In this document: in pieces, positions 51,925 through 60,542 of the stretch | How positions within the stretch are numbered: the first letter of the stretch is position 1 | Layout: the number at the start of each line of letters is the position of its first letter | Assembly (NCBI GenBank): GCA_019353055.1 | Contig: JABAHL010000001.1 | Location: 1-64,000 of the forward strand | Direction: 5' to 3' | DNA length: 64,000 bases | From: Faucicola osloensis_C | Lineage (GTDB): Bacteria > Pseudomonadota > Gammaproteobacteria > Pseudomonadales > Moraxellaceae | The notes under the pieces: generated by a model | Told to the model about the DNA's origin: nothing | Databases searched by the model: none | The model's input: only the letters and a program-made list of their open reading frames with translations | Made by a program: the position numbers and the translations under genes

Positions 51925-51970
51925 ATAGAAAAATAATACGTTTAAACGAGATATTATGCTATATTCGTCT
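51917..51970 (+). promoter_or_regulatory. Probable rep operator
   Basis: An iteron-like half AAGACGAAATAG (51917-51928) faces an inverted copy of its core (ATATTCGTCT, 51961-51970), with the palindrome CGTTTAAACG (51939-51948) between them. Inverted iteron halves before rep are usually bound by Rep dimers for self-repression. Confidence 0.55.
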
Positions 51971-51996
51971 AAAAATAATTCATTAGGTAATTATAA

Positions 51997-52986
51997 GTGG
52001 GTAAGTCAGATTTAGTTGTAAAATCAAATCGCTTGAATATGGCGATACAAAATTTAACATTACTTGAATTACGTATAATTCAATTAGCGATTGTAGATGC
52101 TAGAGAAACTGGTAAAGGGTTGAGTACGGATACTCCTTTACGTATTGATGCCATGAGATATGCCGAAGTATTTAATACTACTCGTCAGAACGCTTATCAA
52201 CGTATGAAAGAAGCAGAAGAAACACTTTTTAATCGTCGTTTTAGCTTTATTAGTAAAGAAAATAAGTTAATAAAATCTAGATGGCTTTCACAAGTTTTAT
52301 ATTTAGATAGCGATGGAGCGATTGAAATAATATTTACACCAGCTGTTGTTCAAGGCATAACACGTTTAGATGGAGCTGAAGATTTTTTTACTCAATATTT
52401 ATTAACTCAGACAGCGAATTTAAACAGCCTATATTCTGTGAGACTTTATGAACTACTTGCTCAATGGAAACATGCTACAAAAACTCCTACTTTTGATTTA
52501 AACATGTTTAGGGGACAATTAGGCATACATAGCGATGAATATAAGCGTATGTATGATTTCAAGAAATATGTTCTTAATTCAGCTATAGAAGAAATTAATA
52601 GTAAAACTGACTTAAATGTAAGTTATAAACAAGAGAAACGTGGACGTGCTATTACTGGTTTTAAATTTACAGTTAAAACTAAAGATAAGGTAAAAGATAA
52701 AAAGAATAATGATAGAGACGCATATACTATCGATATGATTAGCGATTCAACTGATAGTGAAGCTAAACATCATTTATTATGGCAAGTAAATGGCTTGACA
52801 GATAAACAGATAAATAAGATTGCAATTTTTTCTGAAGAGTTTTGCCAAGCGAATATTAGTCTAATGTCACCAAGCTTTAAAGGCTCGTGGAATGACTTAT
52901 TTGAGAGTTGGCGACCATCACTTAAAAATCCTAAACAAGTGAATAAATTTAAAAAAGTTCAAGAATTATTAGAACGCCAAAAATAA
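51997..52986 (+). CDS. repB: Plasmid replication initiator, Rep_3 family
   Basis: Binds iterons and starts plasmid replication. The 329-residue protein uses a GTG start (51997) with an AGG ribosome site about 9 bp before. The N-terminal DLVVKSNRLNMAIQNLTLLELRIIQLAI and the YAVRLYELL-type block (NSLYSVRLYELLAQWK) are typical of Rep_3/RepM initiators of Acinetobacter and Moraxella plasmids, as is the EINSKTDLNVSYKQEKRGR segment with GFKF after it. Two winged-helix domains are expected. Intact, although now in the chromosome. Codon use is AT-rich compared with chromosomal genes. Confidence 0.92.
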   Translation: MGKSDLVVKSNRLNMAIQNLTLLELRIIQLAIVDARETGKGLSTDTPLRIDAMRYAEVFNTTRQNAYQRMKEAEETLFNRRFSFISKENKLIKSRWLSQVLYLDSDGAIEIIFTPAVVQGITRLDGAEDFFTQYLLTQTANLNSLYSVRLYELLAQWKHATKTPTFDLNMFRGQLGIHSDEYKRMYDFKKYVLNSAIEEINSKTDLNVSYKQEKRGRAITGFKFTVKTKDKVKDKKNNDRDAYTIDMISDSTDSEAKHHLLWQVNGLTDKQINKIAIFSEEFCQANISLMSPSFKGSWNDLFESWRPSLKNPKQVNKFKKVQELLERQK

Positions 52987-53065
52987 CTTTATTACTATTT
53001 AGACTTCCAAGAGTTGGGGTTTTTAACTTTCAAATAGCCTATTTCAATAACCTTGAAATTGTGCT

Positions 53066-54244
53066 CAGGGCAATCGCACTATAAAAATTTTCCGAACAGC
53101 AACTTTTCACGGAAAGCCGTATTTTGAGACGCCCTAATTTTGTGACGCTTTACCGACAGATTAGCATCACCATTAGCACGAATAAGATTTAACGCAGTGC
53201 GAGTAAGCAAAGCAATATTAGCCTTTTCATTGCGTTCAAGCTTGATAGCAGTATCCTCACCGAATATTACATCAAGCACCCAGTGCTGACTATTCTCAAT
53301 TGCCCAATGCTTGCGAAGGGTATCGCCAATCGTGGTTAAATCTGTCAACGACGATAAATAATAGCGACGTTCTGTGCTTACGTTACCTTGAATATCACGA
53401 GTGGATTCAACCATCACAACAGCATTTAGCGTATGCCACTGGTCTTTTTGTTCCAACCAATCCAACTCAGTTGAAATCGCATAACGTCTAGTTTCAAGGC
53501 GACCATGGTCTTTTTCGGTAGTTTCATAGACTTTTAGTTGCTTGTTATCAAACTGAGTATTGAGCCACAAAGATACATCATCGAATAAAGTTTTATGATT
53601 ATTTTTTAACGCCAAGATGTAGTTGCCACCTTGTTTGATAATTTGTTTGGTGGTGTCTTTTTGGCAATACATGGCATCAGCCGTGATGGTGCTACCTTTG
53701 ATGTCGATAAGGCTAAGTAGCTGTGGCAGTGTGGTGATTTCATTGGTTTTGTCGTTGATGTCGGGTTGGGCTAGGATAAGTTTAGCTTCACTGGCATAGG
53801 CACTAACAAGCTGTAAATTGTCGTTATCGTGATGACTACCTTGTACAAATTTGCCATCAATGGCAATGTGTTTGTGCTTTGGGGCGTTGTGGTTTATCCA
53901 TTGGCTAAAATAGCGGTTAATTTGGTCTTTATTTAATCGTTTCATAACGTTGCTAAAAGTGTCATGTGAGGGTATGCCATTGGTTAGGTCAAGAAAGCTG
54001 GCAAACCACGCTTGGTTTTCACTAGCAAAGTCCTCAATGGCTACCCAGTCACTATAGCCACATAGTATGCCTGTGAGGGCAATGGTTAAAATGTTTTTAA
54101 GTGGGTGTAGTAGGTTTTTGTTTTGTCGTCTTGGGTCTTCTATTTGACTTAGGTATGCAATTGGGTTTGTGAGCATGGTGGTTCCCTTGTCGCTTTTGCT
54201 CACAGTTTATCATTCTTTTGAGTTTTTATAGTGCGATTGCCCTG
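53066..54244 (-). mobile_element. ISAs1-family insertion sequence, copy 2
   Basis: 1179 bp, same ends and orientation as copy 1. It is flanked on the left by the plasmid repeat AAATTGTGCT and on the right by the chromosomal repeat AAACATCGAT. Confidence 0.93.
53079..54176 (-). CDS. ISAs1-family transposase (copy 2)
   Basis: Same 365-residue DDE transposase as copy 1, with the same preferred ATG (ending at 54176) and ribosome site. By eye it differs at two residues: P for T and T for A in the LILAQPDINDKTNEITT stretch. Those positions (about 53754 and 53773) are the only base differences I noticed. The frame is intact. Which of the two versions is ancestral cannot be told from this window. 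Confidence 0.93.
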   Translation of the reverse strand: MLTNPIAYLSQIEDPRRQNKNLLHPLKNILTIALTGILCGYSDWVAIEDFASENQAWFASFLDLTNGIPSHDTFSNVMKRLNKDQINRYFSQWINHNAPKHKHIAIDGKFVQGSHHDNDNLQLVSAYASEAKLILAQPDINDKTNEITTLPQLLSLIDIKGSTITADAMYCQKDTTKQIIKQGGNYILALKNNHKTLFDDVSLWLNTQFDNKQLKVYETTEKDHGRLETRRYAISTELDWLEQKDQWHTLNAVVMVESTRDIQGNVSTERRYYLSSLTDLTTIGDTLRKHWAIENSQHWVLDVIFGEDTAIKLERNEKANIALLTRTALNLIRANGDANLSVKRHKIRASQNTAFREKLLFGKFL

Positions 54245-54283
54245 AAACATCGATTGTGTTCAAATTTTTCTTGCTAAAATTCA

Positions 54284-54292
54284 TGCTATAAT
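54284..54292 (+). promoter_or_regulatory. Extended -10 promoter of obgE
   Basis: TGCTATAAT, a consensus -10 with TG extension, lies 35 bp before the obgE ATG; no good -35 is seen. The plasmid insertion ends 30 bp upstream, so the core promoter survived but anything farther upstream was moved 8.5 kb away. Confidence 0.6.
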
Positions 54293-54326
54293 ATTTGGTT
54301 ATTCAAGAATTTAAGGAAAGTCTTCA

Positions 54327-55547
54327 ATGCGTTTTATCGATGAAGCAATCGTAACAGTCAAAGCAGGCGACGGCGGCAATGGTATCGTCAGTTTTCGCCG
54401 AGAAAAATACGTCCCCAAAGGTGGTCCCGATGGTGGTGATGGCGGCAAAGGCGGTGATGTGTACGTGGTGTGCGACGACAACACCAACACCCTCGTCGAT
54501 TACCGGTTTACGCGTCGCTATGATGCCAAACGCGGCGAAAATGGCGGTGCCAAAAACTGTTCAGGCCGTGGGGCGGATGACATCTATCTATCTGTGCCCA
54601 TTGGTACCACCGTCGTTGATACCGAAACAGGTGAGGTCTTAGCGGACTTGACCAAAAAAGGTCAAACGGCGAGGATTGCCAAAGGCGGTGACGGCGGGCA
54701 AGGCAATACCCATTTTAAAACCTCCACCAATCAAGCCCCAAGACGTGCCACCCCAGGTTTCCCAGGCGAATTAAAAGTCTTGAAATTTGAGCTAAAAGTA
54801 GTAGCTGACGTGGGTCTTATCGGTTTGCCAAACGCGGGTAAATCCACCTTTATTCGTCAAGTCTCTGCTGCCAAACCCAAAGTTGCCAATTATCCGTTTA
54901 CCACTTTGGTACCGAATCTAGGTGTCGTGGATGTGGGCAAACACCGTTCATTTGTCATGGCAGATATCCCAGGGCTGATTGAAGGGGCATCTGAAGGGGC
55001 AGGACTGGGTATTCGCTTTTTAAAACACGTCGCTCGTACCCGTCGATTATTGCATCTTGTCGATGTACAGCCCATTGATGGTAGCGACCCTGTGGCAAAC
55101 GCCCAAGTGATTTTTAATGAGTTAGAAAAATTCTCGCCAGAGCTGTCAAAACTGCCACAGATTTTGATTTTAAACAAAATCGACCAAGTACCCGCAGAAG
55201 AATTAAACCAACTTTGTACCCATATCGTGGCAGAGCTTGGTTGGACAGGGATGGTTTTTCGTACCTCCACGCTCACAGGCGAAGGGGTTGATGCGGTGAT
55301 TTGGCATTTGATGAACGAAATCGAGCAAGAGCGCGAGATGGAAGAAACCGATCCCGACTTTGCTGAAAGTCAGCGGTTGCGTTTTGAACGACTGGAAGCG
55401 GAAGTGCGCGCCAATACGGAAGAACAAAAAGAAGCGTATCGTGCCAAACGTAAAGCTGAGCGTGAAGGTCGCGCATTGGATGAAGATGATTTTGATGACG
55501 ACGACTACGATGACGATGAGGGCGTGGAAGTGGTCTACGCACCTTAG
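54327..55547 (+). CDS. obgE: GTPase ObgE/CgtA
   Basis: Essential ribosome-associated GTPase linked to 50S assembly, growth control and the stringent response. The 406 residues start with the Gly-rich Obg domain (about 1-158, FRREKYVPKGGPDGGDGGKG). The G domain follows with GLPNAGKST (G1), the DIPGLIEGASEGAGLG block (G3) and NKID (G4). The acidic Asp/Glu-rich tail (about 385-406) is typical of proteobacterial Obg. An AAGGAAAG ribosome site precedes the ATG. Confidence 0.97.
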   Translation: MRFIDEAIVTVKAGDGGNGIVSFRREKYVPKGGPDGGDGGKGGDVYVVCDDNTNTLVDYRFTRRYDAKRGENGGAKNCSGRGADDIYLSVPIGTTVVDTETGEVLADLTKKGQTARIAKGGDGGQGNTHFKTSTNQAPRRATPGFPGELKVLKFELKVVADVGLIGLPNAGKSTFIRQVSAAKPKVANYPFTTLVPNLGVVDVGKHRSFVMADIPGLIEGASEGAGLGIRFLKHVARTRRLLHLVDVQPIDGSDPVANAQVIFNELEKFSPELSKLPQILILNKIDQVPAEELNQLCTHIVAELGWTGMVFRTSTLTGEGVDAVIWHLMNEIEQEREMEETDPDFAESQRLRFERLEAEVRANTEEQKEAYRAKRKAEREGRALDEDDFDDDDYDDDEGVEVVYAP

Positions 55548-55566
55548 CGGTGATTGAAATAGCTTT

Positions 55567-55596
55567 AAAAAGGTTAGCGCAGGCTAACCTTTTTTA
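55567..55596 (+). terminator. Rho-independent terminator after obgE
   Basis: AAAAAGGTTAGC and GCTAACCTTTTT arms with a 4-nt loop and T run. It also fits as a bidirectional terminator for the convergent degV gene. Confidence 0.9.
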
Positions 55597-55621
55597 TTAG
55601 GTGAATGTAGATAAGGACCGG

Positions 55622-56503
55622 TCATTTTTTTAATGCTTGGATAATATGGGGTAATTCACCATAAAACACCCCAATGCCTGTTCCCATCAAGCCATGATTG
55701 GCAAGCGAAATAGTCGACACGCGAATGACAGGCAAATCATGCCAACCAAAATGTGTCGCCAATATTTTTTTAAGATATTCGGTACTTTCATGATGCCCCG
55801 TATCTGTCAAATAGATAAACGCGGGTTGATTTGCGGCAAGTTTTTCGACGGTTTCTCCCATGGTAGTCAGGGTTTTTTCAAGCTTACGCACTTTTTCCAC
55901 CGCGATAATTTCGCCAATTTGATTAATTTGCATAATCGGTTTGATATCAAATAAGTTGGCGACAAATGCGGCAGGGGCGGACAATTTTTTGTTGCGAATA
56001 ATATAGTCTAAGTCACTGAGGGTAAATAAAAACTCACTGCGACGTCGCAAATCGTCAAGTTTTTTTGCCACGTTTTCAAACGACTCACCTTGCTCAATCA
56101 ACACTTTTGCCTCGTATGCTAGCGCCCCTTCAGCAATATTGAGTGTTTTGGTGTCATACACAAAGATGTGCAGACGATTGGCATAATGTACTTTGAGCTC
56201 TTCTAGCATGGGCAAAGTTTGGCTAAATTTGGACGAGATAACGCAAACAAATACCTCAGTGACCCCGCGAGCAATCAAATCATTAAACAGCAGATGCATC
56301 TCATGGATGGAGGGCGGAAATGTCCTCGCCACCGATTTGAGGTTGGTTTTCATGATGGATGCTAGACGCTCACTGGTGATATTTTTACCATCGATAAAAT
56401 CAACGTTATTGATGTTTACGTGTAAGCGCAGAATGTCCATGCCTTGCGACAATCCGAGGGCTTCAAGACAAGATGAGGAAGTGGTGACAACAGCTCTTTT
56501 CAT
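55622..56503 (-). CDS. DegV-family fatty-acid-binding protein
   Basis: Proteins of this family bind a fatty acid between two alpha/beta domains; in Firmicutes they serve fatty acid kinase. The 293 residues show the N-terminal VTTSSSCL block, the central VFVCVISSKFSQT and the C-terminal IRVSTISLANHGLMGTGIGVFY, where the family has a conserved H-x-G-x-G-type end. No FakA kinase gene is visible here, so its function in this organism is open. It separates obgE from proB, which are adjacent in many relatives. Confidence 0.8.
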   Translation of the reverse strand: MKRAVVTTSSSCLEALGLSQGMDILRLHVNINNVDFIDGKNITSERLASIMKTNLKSVARTFPPSIHEMHLLFNDLIARGVTEVFVCVISSKFSQTLPMLEELKVHYANRLHIFVYDTKTLNIAEGALAYEAKVLIEQGESFENVAKKLDDLRRRSEFLFTLSDLDYIIRNKKLSAPAAFVANLFDIKPIMQINQIGEIIAVEKVRKLEKTLTTMGETVEKLAANQPAFIYLTDTGHHESTEYLKKILATHFGWHDLPVIRVSTISLANHGLMGTGIGVFYGELPHIIQALKK

Positions 56504-56803
56504 AAATTTGATAAACCCAGTAGCACATAAAGATGAGCAAATTTATATAAAAGCAATGTTGATAGCAAGTTATCCTCATCTAAATTGAGAAAACCTCAAG
56601 TCGATATTTTTTAGTTGACAATTTCAATTTGTTTTTTCAATGGTTGCTATTTGATTGGGATAAAAATGCGTATAACAAAAACGTGTGATATTTAACGGAT
56701 ACCGGCATCGAATTAGCATTTATAAAGCCAGTAAAAATTGTTACAATGCTCAGCCAAGCCATTATGGCATTTAATTTGATTAAAAAATTGCACTTGACTG
56801 ATT
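56504..56803. other. Intergenic region between divergent degV-like and proB genes
   Basis: 300 bp, AT-rich. It presumably carries promoters for both genes; I see no clear -35/-10 pair, hairpin or small gene. Confidence 0.4.
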
Positions 56804-57952
56804 ATGACTGCCAACGCCTCATCTAGCTCAACTAAAAAAGCCCTTAAGTCCAACACCATTGTGGTAAAAATTGGCTCATCGCTACTGACCAATAATGGCA
56901 AAGGCTTGGATCGCACCGCAATTTATGAATGGGCGAAGCAAATTGCCAAGCTGCATAATGAAGGATACCAAGTATTGCTAGTGTCCTCAGGGGCAGTGGC
57001 GGAAGGGGTGGTGCGGATGAATTTGGAAGAACGCCCCAAAAAACTACAAGCCTTGCAAGCCTGCGCCGCCATTGGGCAGATGGGCTTGATTGAAACTTGG
57101 TGGTCGGCGTTGATTCAGTATGGTGTACAAAGCGCGCAGTTGCTACTGACACATGACGATCTTGCCAATCGAAATCGTTATCTCAATACCGCCAGTACGT
57201 TAAATCAGCTACTTGAATGGCGAGTGCTACCGGTCATTAACGAAAATGACACCGTCAGTGTCGATGAAATCAAATTTGGTGATAATGACAGTTTAGGTGC
57301 GATGGTGGCAGCCATGGTCAAAGCCGATTTATACATTATATTGACCGACCAGCAAGGCGTATTCACCGATAATCCTCGCACCAACCCGGATGCGAAGCTG
57401 ATTAAGACTGAGCGGGCAATGGCAGATTATTTGTTTGACGTGGCAGGAGATGGTGGCAAATTGGGTCGTGGCGGCATGATTACCAAAATTCGTGCGGCAA
57501 GGCTTGCGGCAATGGGTGGTTGTCCCACCGTGATTGTCAGCGGCAGCATCGATAACGTGATTAATCGCGTGGTGAAAGGGGAATCCTTAGGTACGATGCT
57601 CACCACCAATGACGATGATAAACGTATTGCCAAAAAACAATGGTTAGCCGCGCATCTGCGTATGGCAGGTCGCTTGGTGATTGACGATGGCGCAGTAGAT
57701 GCCATCATTAAAAATAACAAAAGCTTATTGCCTGTCGGGGTAATTGAAGTGCAAGGTGATTTTGATGAGGGCGATGTGGTGGAGTGTGTTGATGAAGCAG
57801 GGGTGCGTATCGCGGTGGGTCAAGTAGATTTCTCATCAAATGAAGCTAAGCGCATCGCTCGCAAACGCAATAGCGACATCGAAGCGATTTTGGGTAAAAA
57901 TGAGGAACGCCATGTGATGATACATCGTGATAATATGGCGATTATCGTATAA
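56804..57952 (+). CDS. proB: Glutamate 5-kinase
   Basis: First step of proline synthesis: phosphorylates glutamate; feedback-inhibited by proline. In 382 residues an extension of about 17 residues is followed by the amino acid kinase domain (NTIVVKIGSSLLTNNG, VSSGAVAEG, INENDTVSVDEIKFGDND, GRGGMITKIRAARLAA). A C-terminal PUA domain begins at about 290 (GRLVIDDGAVDAI, LPVGVIEVQGDFDEGDVV). Length matches the PUA-containing form. It lies near obgE, as in many gammaproteobacteria. Confidence 0.96.
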   Translation: MTANASSSSTKKALKSNTIVVKIGSSLLTNNGKGLDRTAIYEWAKQIAKLHNEGYQVLLVSSGAVAEGVVRMNLEERPKKLQALQACAAIGQMGLIETWWSALIQYGVQSAQLLLTHDDLANRNRYLNTASTLNQLLEWRVLPVINENDTVSVDEIKFGDNDSLGAMVAAMVKADLYIILTDQQGVFTDNPRTNPDAKLIKTERAMADYLFDVAGDGGKLGRGGMITKIRAARLAAMGGCPTVIVSGSIDNVINRVVKGESLGTMLTTNDDDKRIAKKQWLAAHLRMAGRLVIDDGAVDAIIKNNKSLLPVGVIEVQGDFDEGDVVECVDEAGVRIAVGQVDFSSNEAKRIARKRNSDIEAILGKNEERHVMIHRDNMAIIV

Positions 57953-58054
57953 TTTTCGACAATTTTTGATTGAAATTTGACTAATTTTAGACTGATTCAA
58001 TATTTTTTTACCCAATAGTATTTTTACCCAAGATTATTTTTTAAAGGCAATGAC

Positions 58055-59164
58055 ATGACCCATAACTTTCCGATGTTAAAAAATGACCGTATTTTAAGAG
58101 CCATGCGTTTTGAATCAGTGGATGTGACGCCTGTGTGGATGATGCGACAAGCCGGTCGATATTTGCCTGAGTATAAAAAAACCCGCGCCCAAGCCGGTGA
58201 TTTTCTATCGCTTTGTAAAAATACCGATTTGGCGACAGAAGTCACCATTCAGCCATTTCGCCGTTTTGAGTTGGATGCGGCGATTTTGTTTAGTGATATT
58301 TTAACCATTCCTGATGCGCTCGGTTTGGGTCTGTATTTTGAGGCAGGGGAAGGTCCAAAATTTCACAAAACTGTCAGAAGCATGGCAGAGGTCGAAGCCT
58401 TGCCAACCGTCGCGATGGCAGATGCACTCGACTATGTGATGAAAGCGGTGACCAGTATTCGTCATGCGCTGGCAGGTCGTGCGCCATTATTTGGCTTCTC
58501 GGGTAGTCCGTGGACGCTGGCGACCTATATGATTGAAGGCGGTAGTTCTAAAGAATACCGCTATGCCAAAGCCATGTTGTATGGCGAACCTGACACCTTG
58601 CATGCGCTGCTCGCTAAAATCACTGATGCCGTGATTGATTATTTGCTGGCGCAAATAGCAGCGGGCGCGCAGTTAGTACAAATTTTTGATAGTTGGGGCG
58701 GGGCATTAGCGCACCGCCAATTTGTTGAATTCTCACACCATTACAACACTAAAATTGTCGCGGCTATCAAAGCAACATACCCAGAAGTACCTGTGGTACT
58801 GTTTACCAAAGGTGGCGGGTTGTGGTTAGATACCCAATGCCACAGTGGCGCCGATGCGCTAGGACTTGATTGGACGATGCCACTGGATAGAGCCCGCAGC
58901 ATCGTCTTTGAACAGCAAAAAGCATTGACCAAATTGCACAAAAAGCTGCATACAGGCATTGCGCTGCAAGGTAATCTTGACCCCGCGACATTATTTGCAT
59001 CGCCTGAGCATATTCGCCAGCAGACGCATTTGATGTTGCAGGACGCCTATAGCCTCGGTGACAAAACAGGCTATATAGCAAACCTAGGTCATGGTATTAA
59101 CCAATGGGTTAATCCTGACCATGCCAAAGCTTTTATTGATGCGGTGCATGAGTACAAACTTTAA
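58055..59164 (+). CDS. hemE: Uroporphyrinogen decarboxylase
   Basis: Converts uroporphyrinogen III to coproporphyrinogen III in heme synthesis. The 369 residues include the N-terminal VTPVWMMRQAGRYLPEYK signature, the FSDILTIPDALGLGLYFEAGEGP catalytic block with the key aspartate, the FGFSGSPWTLATYMIEGGSSK region and the C-terminal ALQGNLDPATL and GHGINQWVNPDH motifs. Normal length. The stop is followed after 21 bp, with an AGGAGA ribosome site, by argC; the two are probably cotranscribed. Confidence 0.97.
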   Translation: MTHNFPMLKNDRILRAMRFESVDVTPVWMMRQAGRYLPEYKKTRAQAGDFLSLCKNTDLATEVTIQPFRRFELDAAILFSDILTIPDALGLGLYFEAGEGPKFHKTVRSMAEVEALPTVAMADALDYVMKAVTSIRHALAGRAPLFGFSGSPWTLATYMIEGGSSKEYRYAKAMLYGEPDTLHALLAKITDAVIDYLLAQIAAGAQLVQIFDSWGGALAHRQFVEFSHHYNTKIVAAIKATYPEVPVVLFTKGGGLWLDTQCHSGADALGLDWTMPLDRARSIVFEQQKALTKLHKKLHTGIALQGNLDPATLFASPEHIRQQTHLMLQDAYSLGDKTGYIANLGHGINQWVNPDHAKAFIDAVHEYKL

Positions 59165-59185
59165 TAACAACATCAGGAGACGACC

Positions 59186-60253
59186 ATGATCAAAGTAGGT
59201 ATTGTCGGTGGCACAGGCTACACGGGTGTAGAGCTAATTCGACTATTGAGTCGTCATCCACAGGTAAAAGTGACGATGCTGACATCGCGCTCAGAAGCGG
59301 GCAGGCGCGTTGATGATATGTTTCCAAGTTTGCGGGGCGTGACCGATTTAACGTTTTCGGATTTGGATGAAAAAAAATTAGCCGCATGTGATGTGGTATT
59401 TTTTGCTACGCCCCATGGCGTTGCGATGAAGCATGCCAGATTTTTAACCGAAAATGGCACTAAGGTCATCGATTTGGCGGCAGATTTTCGTTTGCAGTCG
59501 CTACAAGATTTTGAAGCTTGGTATAAACTTGAACATGCTTGCCCCGATATTTTAAAAGACGCTGTGTATGGGTTACCTGAAGTCAATCGTGATGCCATTG
59601 CCAAAGCCAAGGTCATTGGCAACCCAGGTTGTTATCCCACCACGGCGATTTTGGGATTAAAACCGTTAATCGATGCCCAAAATAGCCAGCAGCAGGCATT
59701 GATTGAGCCTTGGATTATCATTGATGCCAAATCAGGCGTCTCAGGTGCAGGTCGCCAAGCCAAAATGAATTTATTATTTAGCGAGACATCGGATAGTTTT
59801 AGCGCCTATGGCGTGGCAGGTCACCGTCACGCTCCAGAGATTACCCAAGGGATTGACCAAATATTGGGTCAAAGCAAGCGCTTTCAGCCGCATGATATCC
59901 GCTTTGTACCCCATTTAGTACCCATGATTCGCGGCATGTTTACCACGATTCATGTTCGCTTGACGGCGGCGGCTCAAGCGTTGGATTTACAATCTTTATA
60001 TGAAACCAGCTATCAAAACGAATATTTTGTAGACGTCATGCCAAAAGGGATGTACCCAGATACCCGTAGTGTACGGGGTAGTAACTATTTAAGAATTGCG
60101 GTGCAAACACTAGAAAATAGCCCGATGGCGACGATTTTGGTGGTACAAGATAATTTGGTCAAAGGTGCGGCAGGACAAGCCGTGCAAAATATGAACGTGA
60201 TGTTTGGGCTTGCAGAGCAAACAGGATTGGCGTTGGTTGCCGTCGTGCCTTAA
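59186..60253 (+). CDS. argC: N-acetyl-gamma-glutamyl-phosphate reductase
   Basis: Third step of arginine synthesis: NADPH-dependent reduction of N-acetylglutamyl phosphate. The 355 residues begin with the Rossmann motif VGIVGGTGYTGVELIRLLSRHP. The catalytic cysteine is in IGNPGCYPTT near 147-156, and VSGAGRQAKMNLLFSE, HRHAPEI and the C-terminal LVKGAAGQAVQNMN blocks are present. Long-type ArgC (about 345 residues). Second gene after hemE. Confidence 0.97.
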   Translation: MIKVGIVGGTGYTGVELIRLLSRHPQVKVTMLTSRSEAGRRVDDMFPSLRGVTDLTFSDLDEKKLAACDVVFFATPHGVAMKHARFLTENGTKVIDLAADFRLQSLQDFEAWYKLEHACPDILKDAVYGLPEVNRDAIAKAKVIGNPGCYPTTAILGLKPLIDAQNSQQQALIEPWIIIDAKSGVSGAGRQAKMNLLFSETSDSFSAYGVAGHRHAPEITQGIDQILGQSKRFQPHDIRFVPHLVPMIRGMFTTIHVRLTAAAQALDLQSLYETSYQNEYFVDVMPKGMYPDTRSVRGSNYLRIAVQTLENSPMATILVVQDNLVKGAAGQAVQNMNVMFGLAEQTGLALVAVVP

Positions 60254-60542
60254 GTTATTTCTTTAGTAAGTTGTTTTCTTAAGCTATTTATGGTCAGCTT
60301 ATCTAGAAATATTAATGCCATAGTAAGCACTGCTTTATTCTCTTTAGCCAAAAAAATATGACACTATGATGAAATGGGTTAACTTTATTATTTTTTCGGT
60401 CAATAAATTTAGCTGAATTCATCATAATTTTTGTTTATAATGGGATTCGCTTTAATGGATGTCATATTCATCAACCCTTTTTGAGCTATCATCAGTACTG
60501 TGATTATCCATGTTTTGATCGTTTTTCAATTTGAGTATCTCT
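60254..60542. other. Intergenic region upstream of the coiled-coil protein gene
   Basis: About 290 bp, AT-rich. A TATAAT (60437-60442) preceded by a poor -35 could start the next gene with a leader of about 95 nt. Nothing else is seen. Confidence 0.35.

Larger units (their letters stand above)
51310..51996. other. Plasmid replication control region
   Basis: About 690 bp, very AT-rich, between the winged-helix gene and rep. It contains a strong orphan terminator hairpin (51488-51529), a 20-bp near-exact direct repeat of the (C/T)TTTTAATAACTTTTAAA type (51751-51770, 51771-51790), four iterons and probable rep operators. No protein gene is supportable. This should be the origin of vegetative replication. 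Confidence 0.8.
45685..54254. mobile_element. Integrated mobilisable plasmid flanked by two ISAs1-family copies (cointegrate structure)
   Basis: Order: chromosomal repeat AAACATCGAT (45685-45694), IS copy 1 (45695-46873), plasmid segment (46874-53065), IS copy 2 in the same orientation (53066-54244), chromosomal repeat AAACATCGAT (54245-54254). The plasmid segment begins and ends with a different 10-bp repeat, AAATTGTGCT (46874-46883 and 53056-53065). This double pair of direct repeats is what arises when a circular plasmid with one IS (own duplication AAATTGTGCT) joins the chromosome through the IS. Removing one inner repeat gives a circle of 6182 bp without the IS. The segment carries rep, iterons, relaxase, oriT candidate and a toxin-antitoxin pair and is clearly AT-richer than the flanks. 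Confidence 0.9.

Noticed and set aside
53300..53491. Plus-strand 63-residue frames inside the two IS copies (also 45929-46120)
   Set aside because: Identical shadows of the transposase gene in both copies; no independent signal.
45685..54254. Classical composite transposon carrying cargo
   Set aside because: The two-IS layout fits, but the inner 10-bp direct repeat and the complete replication/mobilisation set are better explained by integration of a circular plasmid through one IS.
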